This document shows positions 36,587 to 45,844 of a stretch of DNA of 64,000 nt, in pieces. Where the stretch lies: the NCBI RefSeq assembly GCF_001187535.1, contig NZ_LFIO01000020.1, positions 62,001 to 126,000 of the forward strand, written 5' to 3'. Under the pieces are notes generated by a model. The model saw only the letters and a list, made by a program, of their open reading frames with translations, did no database searches and was not told the DNA's origin. How positions within the stretch are numbered: the first letter of the stretch is position 1; each line of letters begins with the position of its first letter. The position numbers and the translations under genes are program-made. The stretch is from Rhizobium ecuadorense. Its GTDB lineage: Bacteria; Pseudomonadota; Alphaproteobacteria; Rhizobiales; Rhizobiaceae.

Positions 36587-38242
36587 TCAGGCCGCTTGAG
36601 CGTTGACGGTCGGCGGCGTCCAATTCCACGGAAGCAACTGCTCCAGCCTGGTAATCGACGTATCAGCGATGCTGGCAAGAACGTCGGCCAGCCACACCTG
36701 CGGATCGATGTCGTTGAGTTTTGCCGTCATAATCAATGTGGCCATGAAGGCCGCACGATCTGCACCGCGGTCTGATCCGGCGAAGAGCCAGGATTTTCTG
36801 CCGAGCGCAAAGCCTCTGAGCGCTCGCTCTGCCGCATTATTCGTCAGGCAAATCCGGCCGTCCTGCAGAAATGATGTGAAGCCATCCCAGCGCTTGAGCA
36901 TGTAGTCGATCGCCTCCGCCACCGGAGAACTGCGTGAGAGCTTTGCCCGCTCGGTTTGAAGCCAGACCTGCAGATCATCGACGAGTGGCAGACAGTCTCT
37001 CCGGCGACGCTCCAGGCGTTGATCGGCCGTAAGCCCGTTGATCTCGCGCTCAATATCGAACAGGCCGTCGATCCGTTTGACGGCTTCGAGCGCCATAGGC
37101 GAGATCGGCGCGGCATTCTTTCCACGCTTGGCATTTGCGGCGATGTCGGCGAGCACGAAGAACTTACGCCGCGAGTGTGCCCAACAAAACGCCTGCCTTA
37201 GAGGATTTGGATCGCGATCAACCTTGAACAGCGGATTGTAGCCGCCATAGGCGTCCGCCTGCAGAATGCCGTTGAAGGTCTTCAGGTGGCGCTCCGGATG
37301 CTCCTGCCGTCGGTCCCGCGAGGCATAGTAAAGGGCCGCCGGCGGAGAGAGCCCTCCGAACGGCCGATCGTCCCGGACATAGGTCCAGATGCGGCCCGTA
37401 TCGGTCTTTCCCTTGGCCAGGATCGGCACGGTCGTGTCGTCGCCGTGCAGACGTTCGGCAGCAAGGACATGCGCCTCGATCAGGGAGTGAATGGGCTTCA
37501 ACGCCGCGGCACATGCTCCAACCTGATCGGCCAGCGTCGACAAGCTGAGGTCGACGCCCTCGCGGGCGTAGCGCTCGCTCTGGCGATTGAGCGGCTGGTG
37601 CTGGGCGAACTTCTCAAACAGGATCATCGCCAGCAGGTTCGGCCCGGCAAAACCGCGGGGTGTCACATGGAAGGGTGCGGGTGACTGCGTGATCTTCTCA
37701 CACTCGCGGCAGGTGAACTTCTCCCGCACCGTCTGGATGACCTTCCACTGACGCGGGATGACTTCCAAGGTCTCGGTAATGTCTTCGCCAAGCTTCGACA
37801 GTTTAACCGATCCACAACAGGCGCAATTCGTGGGAGCGGCGATTACGACGCGCTCACGCGGCAGGTGTTCGGGAAAGGGCTTGCGTGACGGACGCTTGCG
37901 CTCGAAGGCTTTGACGGCTGAAGCTTTGACTGCGATCTCCGCCGCCAGTTCATCTTCACCGGCGTCCGCTTCCAACTCCTCGAGCTGCAGTTCCATCTGC
38001 TCCAGGAGCCGCGCCTTGCGCTCGGACCGGCTGCCGTAGAGTGCACGGCGAACCTTGTCGATCTCCAGCTTCAGCCGCGCGATCAGCGCCTCGGAATGCG
38101 ATACGAGTGCCTTTGCGCTGGCGGCTTCTGCCTTGGCGGTCGCTGCTTCTGCTTCGGCTGCGACACGTCGAGCGCGTTCCTGGGCCAGCAGTGCAAGCGC
38201 ACTGGCAAGGTCGTCCGGAAGCTCTTCGGTCGCATTGCTCAT
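36587..38242 (-). CDS. tnpC: IS66 transposase TnpC
   Basis: The protein has 551 residues, full length for the family. It has a coiled-coil leader (AEAEAATAKAEAASAKA), a zinc-finger-like CACCGS...CREC segment around residues 140-190, the DDE core with HGDDTTVPIL (first Asp) and LQADAYGGYN (second Asp), and the C-terminal CLTNNAAERALRGFALGRKSWLFAGSD with the Glu, ending IDPQVWLADVLASIADTSITRLEQLLPWNW. The frame is intact, so the element may be active. Confidence 0.93.
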   Translation of the reverse strand: MSNATEELPDDLASALALLAQERARRVAAEAEAATAKAEAASAKALVSHSEALIARLKLEIDKVRRALYGSRSERKARLLEQMELQLEELEADAGEDELAAEIAVKASAVKAFERKRPSRKPFPEHLPRERVVIAAPTNCACCGSVKLSKLGEDITETLEVIPRQWKVIQTVREKFTCRECEKITQSPAPFHVTPRGFAGPNLLAMILFEKFAQHQPLNRQSERYAREGVDLSLSTLADQVGACAAALKPIHSLIEAHVLAAERLHGDDTTVPILAKGKTDTGRIWTYVRDDRPFGGLSPPAALYYASRDRRQEHPERHLKTFNGILQADAYGGYNPLFKVDRDPNPLRQAFCWAHSRRKFFVLADIAANAKRGKNAAPISPMALEAVKRIDGLFDIEREINGLTADQRLERRRRDCLPLVDDLQVWLQTERAKLSRSSPVAEAIDYMLKRWDGFTSFLQDGRICLTNNAAERALRGFALGRKSWLFAGSDRGADRAAFMATLIMTAKLNDIDPQVWLADVLASIADTSITRLEQLLPWNWTPPTVNAQAA

Positions 38243-38287
38243 AACAGGATGGAATCATATTCGACCCTGTCATTCCAGTGTTTTTGC

Positions 38288-38635
38288 TTATCCGGCCGAC
38301 GTCGGCCGCCAGGTCTTTTGCGGCATCCGCCAGTCGATACCTTCCAGCAGATAACCGAGCTGCGCAGGCGTGATCACCACCGTGCCATCGGCCGCTGATG
38401 GCCAGATGAAGCGGCCGCGCTCCAGCTTCTTCGTGAACAGGCAAGCGCCCTGGCCGTCATGCCAGATCACCTTGATCAGACCGCCACCGCGGCCGCGGAA
38501 TACGAACAGGTGTCCACACATCGGGTCGCGCTTCAACGCCTCCTGCACCATCAACGACAAACCGGGGAAGCCCTTTCGCATATCGGTGTGGCCTGTCGCC
38601 AGCCAGACCTTCACGCCACTCGGAACCGGAATCAT
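38288..38635 (-). CDS. tnpB: IS66 accessory protein TnpB
   Basis: The protein has 115 residues from the ATG that overlaps the tnpA stop (ATGA). It is recognised by MIPVPSGVKVWLATGHTDMRKGF, FVFRGRGGGLIKVIWHD and QLGYLLEGIDWRMPQ, the standard IS66 Orf2 pattern. It is needed with TnpA and TnpC for transposition. Confidence 0.93.
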   Translation of the reverse strand: MIPVPSGVKVWLATGHTDMRKGFPGLSLMVQEALKRDPMCGHLFVFRGRGGGLIKVIWHDGQGACLFTKKLERGRFIWPSAADGTVVITPAQLGYLLEGIDWRMPQKTWRPTSAG

Positions 38636-39039
38636 CGCAGCCCCAGCACGCAATCGAGAATCCGGCCAAGGGCATCCGTATCGATGTCGCTATCCACGCG
38701 CACGCGCCGACCCCGTCCAAGCTCGATTGTCACATCGCTACGCTTCCGACGAGGGTGGGATGTGGTGGGCGATTCCGGTTGAACGGGAGAGACTGTCGAA
38801 GCGGCCTCGGATACGATCACCGGCACCAAAGTCGCCGTGTCAGACCTTGGCTCCTCGATCCGGCAAAGCTCTTTGCGCCAACGGAACAACTGGCTGACAT
38901 GGATGCCGGCCGCGCGGGCAATCTCGGAGATGACCGCGTCTGGCTCAAAGCATGCAGCGACAAGGCGCTCTTTATCTTCGCGTGACCAGCGCCGACGGCG
39001 CTCTACAGACGTGATCACCTCAATTGGATGCTTCGTCAT
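38632..39039 (-). CDS. tnpA: IS66 accessory protein TnpA
   Basis: The protein has 135 residues. It has an N-terminal HTH of the IS66 Orf1/IS3 OrfA type (RRRWSREDKERLVAACFEPDAVISEIARAAGIHVSQLFRWRKEL), and the conserved tail DVTIELGRGRRVRVDSDIDTDALGRIL. It is translationally coupled to tnpB. Confidence 0.92.
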   Translation of the reverse strand: MTKHPIEVITSVERRRRWSREDKERLVAACFEPDAVISEIARAAGIHVSQLFRWRKELCRIEEPRSDTATLVPVIVSEAASTVSPVQPESPTTSHPRRKRSDVTIELGRGRRVRVDSDIDTDALGRILDCVLGLR

Positions 39040-39113
39040 ATGACTACTCCTAGTGTTACCACTAGGACTGGCAGTCAGAAGCCCTCTATCGCAAGACGGC
39101 CTTCACCGTGGGC

Positions 39114-40196
39114 TTACGAAATGATGTCCCTGGCGGCTGAAAGGAACGCGTCCATTTGGGTTCTGGTGCCGATGCTGACGCGGATAAAATTTTCCAAACC
39201 GGCATCGGGAAAGACGGCTACAAGTATGTTCTGCCTATCCAAAGACGCTTGCCACCATTTGCCATCTCGTCCGGGTGGCACCCGAGCTAGCAAAAAGTTT
39301 GTGTGGGAGGGAATGACAGAAAAGCCCAATTGAGACAAGGCAGTGGTCGTTCTGTGTCTTTCATGTTTAATATATCTGTGGTTCTCGTCGTAGTCGGCGC
39401 GGTGCGAAAGGATACTAATGCCCACCGCATGGCCGATCACGTTCATGTTAAAGACATTTTGCAGGTTGCGTAGCCTCCCAATAAGTTCGGGATGACCAAA
39501 GCCGAAACCGACGCGAATTCCCGCGGCTGCAAAGCCTTTCGAAAGTGTTCTCAATACTAGAAGGTTTGGATGACGATCGACTAGGCGCAGGGCATCATCG
39601 GGTGCAAAGTCGACATACGCTTCATCCACCACTATCAACTGGTCCGATTGCGCGACGAGGCGGTCGATTTCAGCCACCGGAACGAATGTTCCCGTTGGAT
39701 TGTTCGGATTGGCCAGCAGTATGAATTTTGCATCTTTTGCTGGACCAAGAAGCAGCTGCTCGATTGGCAGAGAATAAGACTCGCCCCATTCGATTTCGAG
39801 AAATCTGGCACCCTGCAACTTGGCCAGTTTGCGGTTAAAGGAAAAACCTGGCGATATCATCGCAACGCTATCTCCCGGGTCGAGGAATGCTCTGTAGATG
39901 AGCCCAAGCAGCTCCGACGAGCCGTTCCCGGCGACCACCTGATCCTGGGAGAGGCCATACGCGCTGGCGGCTGCGTCGCGCAAGCTCAGATTGTCATCTT
40001 CGGGATACAGATAATGCCGTTCGAGGGCCGCCAGCGCACTTTGCAACACCATCATCGGCAACGGAAACGGATTCTCATTCGTGTTTAGTTTAACGCAGTT
40101 CGCATCTCGCCCCGGTTGATTGGAGGGTAGCGCATTTAGCTGTCTCGCCATCGGCGAAAGAGCCGAAAGCACGGCTTGCAGCTTTGCATCAGCCAT
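39114..40196 (-). CDS. hisC: histidinol-phosphate aminotransferase (symbiotic copy), C-terminus altered by IS66
   Basis: The protein has 360 residues and is a PLP-dependent fold-type I enzyme. Motifs: KLNTNENPFPLP, VVAGNGSSELLGLIYRAF, LLANPNNPTGTFV, VVDEAYVDFA, LRTLSKGFAAAGIRVGF (PLP Lys) and IRVSIGTRTQMDAFL. It converts imidazole acetol phosphate to histidinol phosphate. The last codon's third base and the stop TAA come from the inverted repeat of the IS66 element, so the natural end was replaced, but only the extreme C-terminus is affected. It lies 158 bp downstream of a nodQ remnant and may be read from the nod box at 41218. Confidence 0.88.
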   Translation of the reverse strand: MADAKLQAVLSALSPMARQLNALPSNQPGRDANCVKLNTNENPFPLPMMVLQSALAALERHYLYPEDDNLSLRDAAASAYGLSQDQVVAGNGSSELLGLIYRAFLDPGDSVAMISPGFSFNRKLAKLQGARFLEIEWGESYSLPIEQLLLGPAKDAKFILLANPNNPTGTFVPVAEIDRLVAQSDQLIVVDEAYVDFAPDDALRLVDRHPNLLVLRTLSKGFAAAGIRVGFGFGHPELIGRLRNLQNVFNMNVIGHAVGISILSHRADYDENHRYIKHERHRTTTALSQLGFSVIPSHTNFLLARVPPGRDGKWWQASLDRQNILVAVFPDAGLENFIRVSIGTRTQMDAFLSAARDIIS

Positions 40197-40354
40197 ATCT
40201 TTTCTCCGTTTCAGTAAGCCGAGTCGTGAGCGCGTGATCGGCCGTCTCCTGTTGAAGCCACATCGGACGTTGGCGCGGGCCGCCTGCGGGCTGCTACGGT
40301 CGCCGCGTAGTTAATAGGCCAAGGACCGCCGCGGCCGCTTCAAGCCGCCAATGG

Positions 40355-40895
40355 TCAAGCCTCCCCACTCTCACACTCATGCGTCACTTGCTCCATTCGC
40401 CTTTCGAGGAACTGTTCGATCTCAAACGCCAACGCCGCAGGGTCGTGGCCAACCGTTTCGAGATGTAATTCAGCGCCCTCAGGGATTTCGTACGGCGAGG
40501 AAACGCCGGTGAAATTGGCGATCTTGCCGGCGAGCGCCTTCCGATAAAGCCCCTTCGGATCGCGTCGCGCGCATTCCTCAAGCGGCGTGTCGACGAGGAT
40601 TTCAATAAGCTCCCCTCCTCCATCAGCTCGGCGACCTCGGCAACGCGGCGGATGTTCTCGACGCGATCGGGTTGATTGAAGCCAGGTCGCGATTGAGCCC
40701 GTGGCGCACGTTGTCGCCGTCGAGGATGTAGGTGTGCTTCCCGTGGGCATGCAGCAGCCGGTCGAGCGCATTGGCGATTGTCGACTTGCCGGAGCCGGAA
40801 AGTCCAGTGAACAAAAGGACGGCTGGCTGCTGACTCTTCATCGCCGCGCGCGCCCTTGTCAGCGTCGGTCGCCTGCCAATGCAGGTTGTCGGCGC
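40355..40895 (-). pseudogene. nodQ: nodQ/cysC-type APS kinase domain remnant
   Basis: The sequence encodes the C-terminal adenylylsulphate kinase part of NodQ in three frames. Frame one has [18 protein letters not shown] (P-loop) and [15 protein letters not shown], frame two [15 protein letters not shown], and frame three [21 protein letters not shown] and [21 protein letters not shown]. About 30 residues between VAEVAEL and MEEG are deleted, and two frameshifts are present. The GTPase (CysN-like) domain is absent. NodQ makes PAPS for sulphated Nod factors; this copy cannot function. Confidence 0.85.
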
Positions 40896-41037
40896 GCCTT
40901 GCCCAGCTTTGGCTGCCACTGAAATTGAAGACCCCGGTCGGCCCTTGGGCTTTGCGAAAGAGCTCGGGAGGATCGACGTGGTCGATGAGTTCCAGCTCGT
41001 TTTCCCAGCACAGCTTCCACCGCACCTCAGAACGCAT
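40896..41037 (-). pseudogene. nodA: nodA 5' fragment
   Basis: From an ATG at 41037 behind the strong site AAAGGAGGTCTTTGC, the frame reads [20 protein letters not shown] and then [13 protein letters not shown]. This is the unmistakable N-terminus of the NodA acyltransferase ([13 protein letters not shown]...FRK.YGPTG). After about 45 residues the nodA sequence ends and nodQ sequence follows. The deletion joined nodA to nodQ and would have removed everything between them in an original nod operon. Confidence 0.8.
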
Positions 41038-41217
41038 GCAAAGACCTCCTTTGGTATTTCCTGCTGCTGTTTTTGAAGCCCGCACTGTGCGATCGAAGCA
41101 GTGGCCGCCCCGATGCATGTCGGCGCCGTTGCTCGGGTTCGCGCTATAGCCAGTCCGGATCGTCAAATGTTTCGCCGTCACTCGCGTCTGAGATCATTCC
41201 TAGTGCATCATCACGGG

Positions 41218-41268
41218 AGATTGGTAAAATGGATTGTATGAATGGAATTATCGATGCTTTGTATGTCG
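41218..41268 (-). promoter_or_regulatory. nod box (NodD-dependent promoter)
   Basis: On the minus strand the region reads GCATCGATAATTC, then ATTCATACAATC, then CATTTTACCAATCT. The last part matches the nod box consensus AAACAATC-R-ATTTTACCAATC with few changes, and the ATC/GAT spacing is kept. It lies about 180 bp before the nodA fragment's ATG, the usual distance. It should respond to NodD plus flavonoids. The only intact downstream gene is hisC. Confidence 0.8.
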
Positions 41269-41513
41269 AATATACGGGTTTCTTAGACTTTGACGTGACC
41301 TCCCTGGCACTCGCGGCGTAAAGACGACCGCGCGTCCCCTCCAGCGGCCGAAAGCAGGGATGCGTTGGACCAGTTGACCCAACTGCGCCCTCCCCGGTTT
41401 ACCCACCTATGTCCCGGAGTGGCGATGAACGGTCGCCAGCTAGTCCTTCGCGGTTTCTGATGGAACTTCATCAGGGACGCACGTTCTGTTTATTGAAGCT
41501 AGCGATCTACGTC
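41269..41513. other. short region upstream of nod box
   Basis: Nothing is recognised between the nod box and the end of the HTH regulator gene at 41514. Confidence 0.4.
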
Positions 41514-42035
41514 CTATTCGCGATCGTCTGCAGTGGCGCTGGTAGACGCGACTTTCATGGCACGATCGCCGCTATCGCTACCGGTCTCGTCTATGCGGCT
41601 TAGTAAGCTGAAAATATCTTGCAAGATCTCTTCATCGAAAGTCCGCAACTTCACGATAGTAGCCAGCAGCAGAACCGCTTTGGTTTCAGTTTCGCCCCAA
41701 AGATAAGGTGCCGCCGGGGCGATAATCTCTTCCGGAGTGGCATCCAAAACCTCACACAGATGAATCAGTCGGCTCACGGTCAAGCGGGATACTCCATTTT
41801 CGTACCGGCCGTAGACCTGCTTAGTGATGCCAAGCAAGGGCGCCAGTTTCGAGCGCGGGAGTTTTCGCTTATCGCGGGCTTCGCGAAGGCTGATGCTGAT
41901 CAAGTTTTCGAGTTCGGCGCTAAGTGCAATCCGTCCGTCAAAAGGTTTTCGATAGACCGGCTTGTCTATGCCTGGATCATCGACTTGTTGCAAACCGAGT
42001 TCATTAATCCATTGCTTCAATGGTGGTCCTGACAT
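41514..42035 (-). CDS. XRE-type HTH regulator (paralogue 1)
   Basis: The protein has 173 residues from ATG 42035. The central HTH_XRE domain is LISISLREARDKRKLPRSKLAPLLGITKQVYGRYENGVSRLTVSRLIHLCEVLDATPEEII (residues 47-107). A short N-terminal motif, DKPVYRKPF, and the C-terminal APYLWGETE are shared with the paralogue at 43924-44451. An inverted repeat AAATGCGCCAAA...TTTGGCGCATTT lies 15-95 bp upstream, a good candidate for autoregulation. Function beyond DNA binding is unknown. Confidence 0.8.
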   Translation of the reverse strand: MSGPPLKQWINELGLQQVDDPGIDKPVYRKPFDGRIALSAELENLISISLREARDKRKLPRSKLAPLLGITKQVYGRYENGVSRLTVSRLIHLCEVLDATPEEIIAPAAPYLWGETETKAVLLLATIVKLRTFDEEILQDIFSLLSRIDETGSDSGDRAMKVASTSATADDRE

Positions 42036-42050
42036 TGCTCCGACTGAGGT

Positions 42051-42130
42051 AAATGCGCCAAAGCTCTTTATACAGAAAGTGATGTGCTTGGAACCACCAA
42101 TGTTTCGTTTCGATCTAATTTGGCGCATTT
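42051..42130. promoter_or_regulatory. inverted repeat AAATGCGCCAAA ... TTTGGCGCATTT
   Basis: Two perfect 12-bp half-sites at 42051-42062 and 42119-42130 face each other across 56 bp in the promoter of the XRE gene. A partial third copy, TGCGCCAAATTGGC, follows at 42241. Spaced operators that a dimeric repressor could loop fit this arrangement. Confidence 0.5.
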
Positions 42131-42406
42131 TGGGCCACGCGGACCTCACCCGATAGCTATCGTTCACCAAAATATATAAGTGATCGCAAGTACATAGACA
42201 TAGATCATACCGAAATCGCTTCACGCAAGGATTATCCACTTGCGCCAAATTGGCTATGACCCTCAGTGATTTTGGTGATAACGGTCGCTTCATTTCCTCG
42301 TCTAGCTCCCGGGACGTCGTGTGCGGGCATGGTGGCCTTTTGTCCTGCACGTGGAGCTCTCGGTTCACGGCAGACCAATCACGGCTCCGCGCGCTGGCTG
42401 CTCTGG

Positions 42407-43401
42407 TGTTTGGTTCCGGCATTTGATGGTGCAATATTTTCCTTGGCATGGAGGGAAGCACTATGGGCCAGGTTCTACACGGGAGCGCCACGACGACAGA
42501 GGCAATCCGTCGAGCAATAGTGAAGAGAGCCTGAAAACGCTTTCGAAGCGATACGGGATCAACCAGAAAACCGTGGCGAAATGGAAGAAGCGGACATCGT
42601 TGGTCGACCTTCCTACAGGCCCAAAGGACCCGCACTCGACGACCCTTTCCCTCGAAGAAGAGGCCGCTATCGTCGCCTTCCGCCGGCACACGTTGCTGCC
42701 GCTCGATGATTGCCTCTACGCTCTTCAGCCGACCATTTCACATCTGACGCGTTCGTCGTTGCACAGGTGTTTGCAGCGCCACGGCATTTCACGTCTGCCG
42801 GAGGTCAGAGGCGACAAGGAGCCGAAGAAGAAGTTCAAAAGCTATCCGATCGCTTACTTCCACATCGATATTGACGAGGTGCAGACGGCTGAGGGCAAGC
42901 TCTATCTCTTTGTCGCAATTGACCGAACATCCAAGTTCGCGTTCGCAGAACTCTATACCAAAGCCGGCAAGATGAATGCCGCCCAGTTCCTGCGCAATCT
43001 GATCGCGGCCGTGCCCTACACCATCCATACCATCCTGACCGATAATGGCATTCAGTTCACCAATCGGGCCTGTGACCTATACGCCTTCCATCACATCTTC
43101 GACCGGGTCTGCGACGAGAACGATATTGAGCATCGTCTGACCAAGGTGAAGCACCCCTGGACCAACGGACAGGTCGAGCGGATGAACCGAACGATCAAGG
43201 AAGCCACCGTCAAGCGCTTCCACTACGACGATCACGCTCAATTGAAAAAACATCTGGCCGACTTTATCGACGCCTACAATTTCGGGCGCCGGCTCAAGAC
43301 GTTAAAGGGCCTTACGCCTTACGAGTTCATCTGTAGACGATGGACTTTGGAGCCGGATCGATTCATCATCGACCCCATCCATCAAATGCCGGGACTAAAC
43401 A
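42407..43401 (+). mobile_element. IS481-like element, 995 bp
   Basis: The ends are imperfect inverted repeats of 23 bp (two mismatches): left TGTTTGGTTCCGGCATTTG, right (reverse complement) TGTTTAGTCCCGGCATTTG. They enclose one transposase gene. Flanking 6-mers are CTCTGG and CCTAGG, not a clear duplication. It lies between the two paralogous XRE genes. Confidence 0.75.
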
Positions 43402-43406
43402 CCTAG
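42463..43406 (+). pseudogene. IS481-family transposase, frameshifted near N-terminus
   Basis: The natural start is ATG 42463 after GGAGGGAAGCACT (MGQVLHGSATTTEAIRRAI). About 55 bases later this frame hits a stop, and the rest of the protein (SEESLKTLSKRYGINQKTVAKWKKRT and onward) continues in another frame. The DDE core is complete: FHIDIDEVQT, ILTDNGIQFT and KHPWTNGQVERMNRTIKEATVKRFHYD, ending TLKGLTPYEFICRRW. A small deletion has probably inactivated it. Confidence 0.8.
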
Positions 43407-43923
43407 GCGATGCCCTTACCTCTGAACGGCGACAGCCATGAACAGCGTTTCCAGTCTCAGCGACTCGACCCCGTTTTCGCGGAACCTGATCGTGATGTCA
43501 AAAGACTGTTTCCGAGCCGAATGGCAAAAAGGATCGGCGCGATGGAACGGAGGCGCGGAGAGGACGGGCTTAGATTCAGCAATCGAAATCAAAGCATGCG
43601 CGCCGGCAGCTCGAATACCCACATGGCATTGAGCGGGAAAACCCAACGAGGGAGTTTAACACAGACCCTACTGTCGAAGCAAAGCGCATGCAAATAGACT
43701 TGGCGTCGCTCGCCGACGAATCGCTCGAGCATCGAGCGAGATCAACGCCAACCAAACATCGAAAAATTGCGCAATCGGCGCGTATTGTTGATCAGACGGA
43801 AATTCGAGTGAAAAACTAAGTTGTGAGATTGCGGGTGTCTGCACACCGACGACAGCGCGTCGGCTGCGACAGCTATCACCAATACTGCTAACTACTGGTC
43901 GGGGCGTCATAGACAAACCCAGC
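43402..43923. other. intergenic region, no supported gene
   Basis: About 520 bp between the IS481-like element and the second XRE gene. Frames of 64-95 codons occur on both strands but show no protein-like motifs or ribosome sites. Confidence 0.4.
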
Positions 43924-44451
43924 TCACTTCACGGGCTCCGCTACATCACTGATACCTCTGTCGCTCTCGTCGTCATCGGGGATCATTCGCTGCAGGAGCC
44001 GAATAAGATCGCGCGTCGTGCCGTTCGGAAGTCTCCTAAGAATCCTCGCCAGTGTGAGACAATCCTCGGCCTCCTCCGATGTGCGGCCCCAAAGATGTGG
44101 CGCAGCTTCAAAGATCATATCGATAGGCATGAAGCCAAGAATCTCACACAGATGGATCATCCGAGTAACAGTCATTTTGGAAAATGCCCGCTCGTAGCGT
44201 CCGTATACAGGGATGGACAGACCAAGCATTGGAGCAACGTCTGCGCGAGACAGGCCCTGCGCTTCGCGTGTCTTTTTCAGGAACGCGCTGATCAATTCCT
44301 CCATGTGACCCAACGATGTAATTTCGCCGCCGAAACCTGGCTTTCGATAGATCGCCTTGTCAACCTCCGGATCGGCGGTGCTGACGAGGCCTCTCGAACT
44401 TCTGTAGCTTGCTAGATCTTCCGTCACCGCACGTCCCTGTTTTCCTGCCAC
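43924..44451 (-). CDS. XRE-type HTH regulator (paralogue 2)
   Basis: The protein has 175 residues from GTG 44451. It shares its layout with the 41514-42035 protein: N-terminal DKAIYRKPGFGG, HTH domain LISAFLKKTREAQGLSRADVAPMLGLSIPVYGRYERAFSKMTVTRMIHLCEILGFMP, and AAPHLWGRTSEEAED. Identity between the pair is clearly below that of a recent duplication. The upstream region has TTTAGCCAAATTGC, a weak relative of the GCGCCAAA sites of paralogue 1. Probably a regulator; targets unknown. Confidence 0.78.
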   Translation of the reverse strand: MAGKQGRAVTEDLASYRSSRGLVSTADPEVDKAIYRKPGFGGEITSLGHMEELISAFLKKTREAQGLSRADVAPMLGLSIPVYGRYERAFSKMTVTRMIHLCEILGFMPIDMIFEAAPHLWGRTSEEAEDCLTLARILRRLPNGTTRDLIRLLQRMIPDDDESDRGISDVAEPVK

Positions 44452-45115
44452 TCGTTGTAGGCTTGAGCCAACCTGAACCGATTTGAACCACTTGTCATCG
44501 CCACACTACAACCGTTTTAAATACCCATTTTGGGCATTTTTTGCGTTATAGCAAATATTTGAGAGTTTAGCCAAATTGCTTCATGAATGCATTCAAAACA
44601 GTCTCGCTAGACCGGTGGCCCAGTTCCATGAAAGATGAGTCGGCTATGGCCGCACCCGCGACTGAAACATCTAGGTTGCGTCGAATTTGAGCGAAAATTC
44701 ACATTCAATGCTCAACATCTTCTAAGCGGTCTTCGTTGAGGACGATAAGACATAATCCTCGAAAACCGATCCATTTCCCCGTCCCACGATATCCCATTTG
44801 GCTAGCTGGGAAAGCTCCGCCGTGCTGGAAATCACTCAGCCAAGAACCCATATCGGTTACCGCTCCCGCTAGCGTGTAGGTTCGATGCTCTCTGAAAATT
44901 CCGGCATCATGGAGCAAGTGCCACAAACGTGAACTTTGCTAAACGAAGCCGCCACCTTATCGCATCCACACAAAGGGCTTGAAATAGTCGACCGTGAGGG
45001 TTATATCTTTGTGAGCAGCAGACAACGAGGCTTCCGAAAGGTCGCTGTTGCAGGTGCACCCTTAGAGGTCGGTACACCACGGTAGGGCACACGCGTTCGG
45101 CGGAAACGCCATGGG

Positions 45116-45140
45116 AAGGCTCCTTTAGGGGGCCTTTTTT
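45116..45140 (+). terminator. rho-independent terminator-like hairpin
   Basis: AAGGCTCC TTTA GGGGGCCTT followed by a run of Ts: an imperfect GC-rich stem with a T6 tract on the plus strand. No supported gene ends just before it, so it may end a small RNA or a lost gene. Confidence 0.45.
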
Positions 45141-45144
45141 GTTT

Positions 45145-45372
45145 CTAGGGCACCCTTATTTGCTGGAAATGAGCCTTTTTTACGAGTTGGCAGACGTTAC
45201 ACCTTCGCTTGATGCGGCTGAAATTAATTTCTTTCTGATCAGCGCTTTTTACCACCAGTTCTACGTTGTGTTCGTCTGATCTGCTCGGGAAAAGGTAATA
45301 AACAACAAGATCATTAAGGCCAGAGGTCAGGACAGGGCCTGAAACGGCAATGTTACCTGCCCAGTAAGGCAT
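45145..45372 (-). CDS. possible small hypothetical protein
   Basis: 75 codons with protein-like composition (LNDLVVYYLFPSRSDEH, VELVVKSADQKEINFSRIKRRC). It lacks a clear ribosome site and any recognised family. It contains two cysteines spaced CNVC. Listed only as a candidate. Confidence 0.25.
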   Translation of the reverse strand: MPYWAGNIAVSGPVLTSGLNDLVVYYLFPSRSDEHNVELVVKSADQKEINFSRIKRRCNVCQLVKKAHFQQIRVP

Positions 45373-45844
45373 ACAGAGGTAGGCACAAGATGCTCGAACG
45401 TGAATCTACCTTGCGGATGTTCGATTGTTGGGAACGAGTCGTTAATAGTCGTCATGAGGCGCGGTCACCCGAAGACAGCTCTCACGATCTGGACCCATTC
45501 ACTGAACTGGATTATAGATTGCGCTGGGTAGTCTGGCTCTGAGACATTGAATTTTCTCCCGATATAAGGGCACGGGTTTGACAACCTTACGAAAGTGCTA
45601 ACCCCTGAACGTGGTTTCGTTCTCCTGGTAAGGGTCCTTTCATGTTCAAATCGATACGAATAGAGCACTGACCTTTCGCTTCCGTCCTTACGACGGAGTT
45701 GTCTGCTTATGTCTCGCGTATGGACCGGAAGCCTGAACATGCTGCAGGAGCGAATTCCATCCTGAGACCGAATTCCTACGACGCTTTCTCCGCAGGAGAC
45801 CGGAGGTTCGAAATACGACCAGTGCGCCTGGCCTGACCCGAGAG

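Larger units (their letters stand above)
36562..39117 (-). mobile_element. complete IS66-family element (copy 1), 2556 bp
   Basis: Terminal inverted repeats of about 21 bp: the left end starts GTAAGCCTCCGGTGAAGG and the right end, reverse-complemented, GTAAGCCCACGGTGAAGG. The element holds tnpA, tnpB and tnpC in the usual order on the minus strand. The 8 bp outside the two ends differ (GTAGTGCC and GAAATGAT), so no target duplication is left. One flank was lost by deletion or recombination after insertion. The right end abuts and truncates hisC. Confidence 0.9.
44452..45844. other. long intergenic stretch with little recognisable content
   Basis: Nearly 1.4 kb. It contains the promoter side of the XRE gene, a 73-codon frame at 44705-44926 (minus) without motif or ribosome site, a terminator-like hairpin at 45116 and a possible small gene at 45145-45372. 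The A+T content is higher than in the neighbouring genes. Nothing else is recognised. Confidence 0.4.

Noticed and set aside
44705..44926. 73-codon minus-strand frame
   Set aside because: No ribosome site, motif or operon context.
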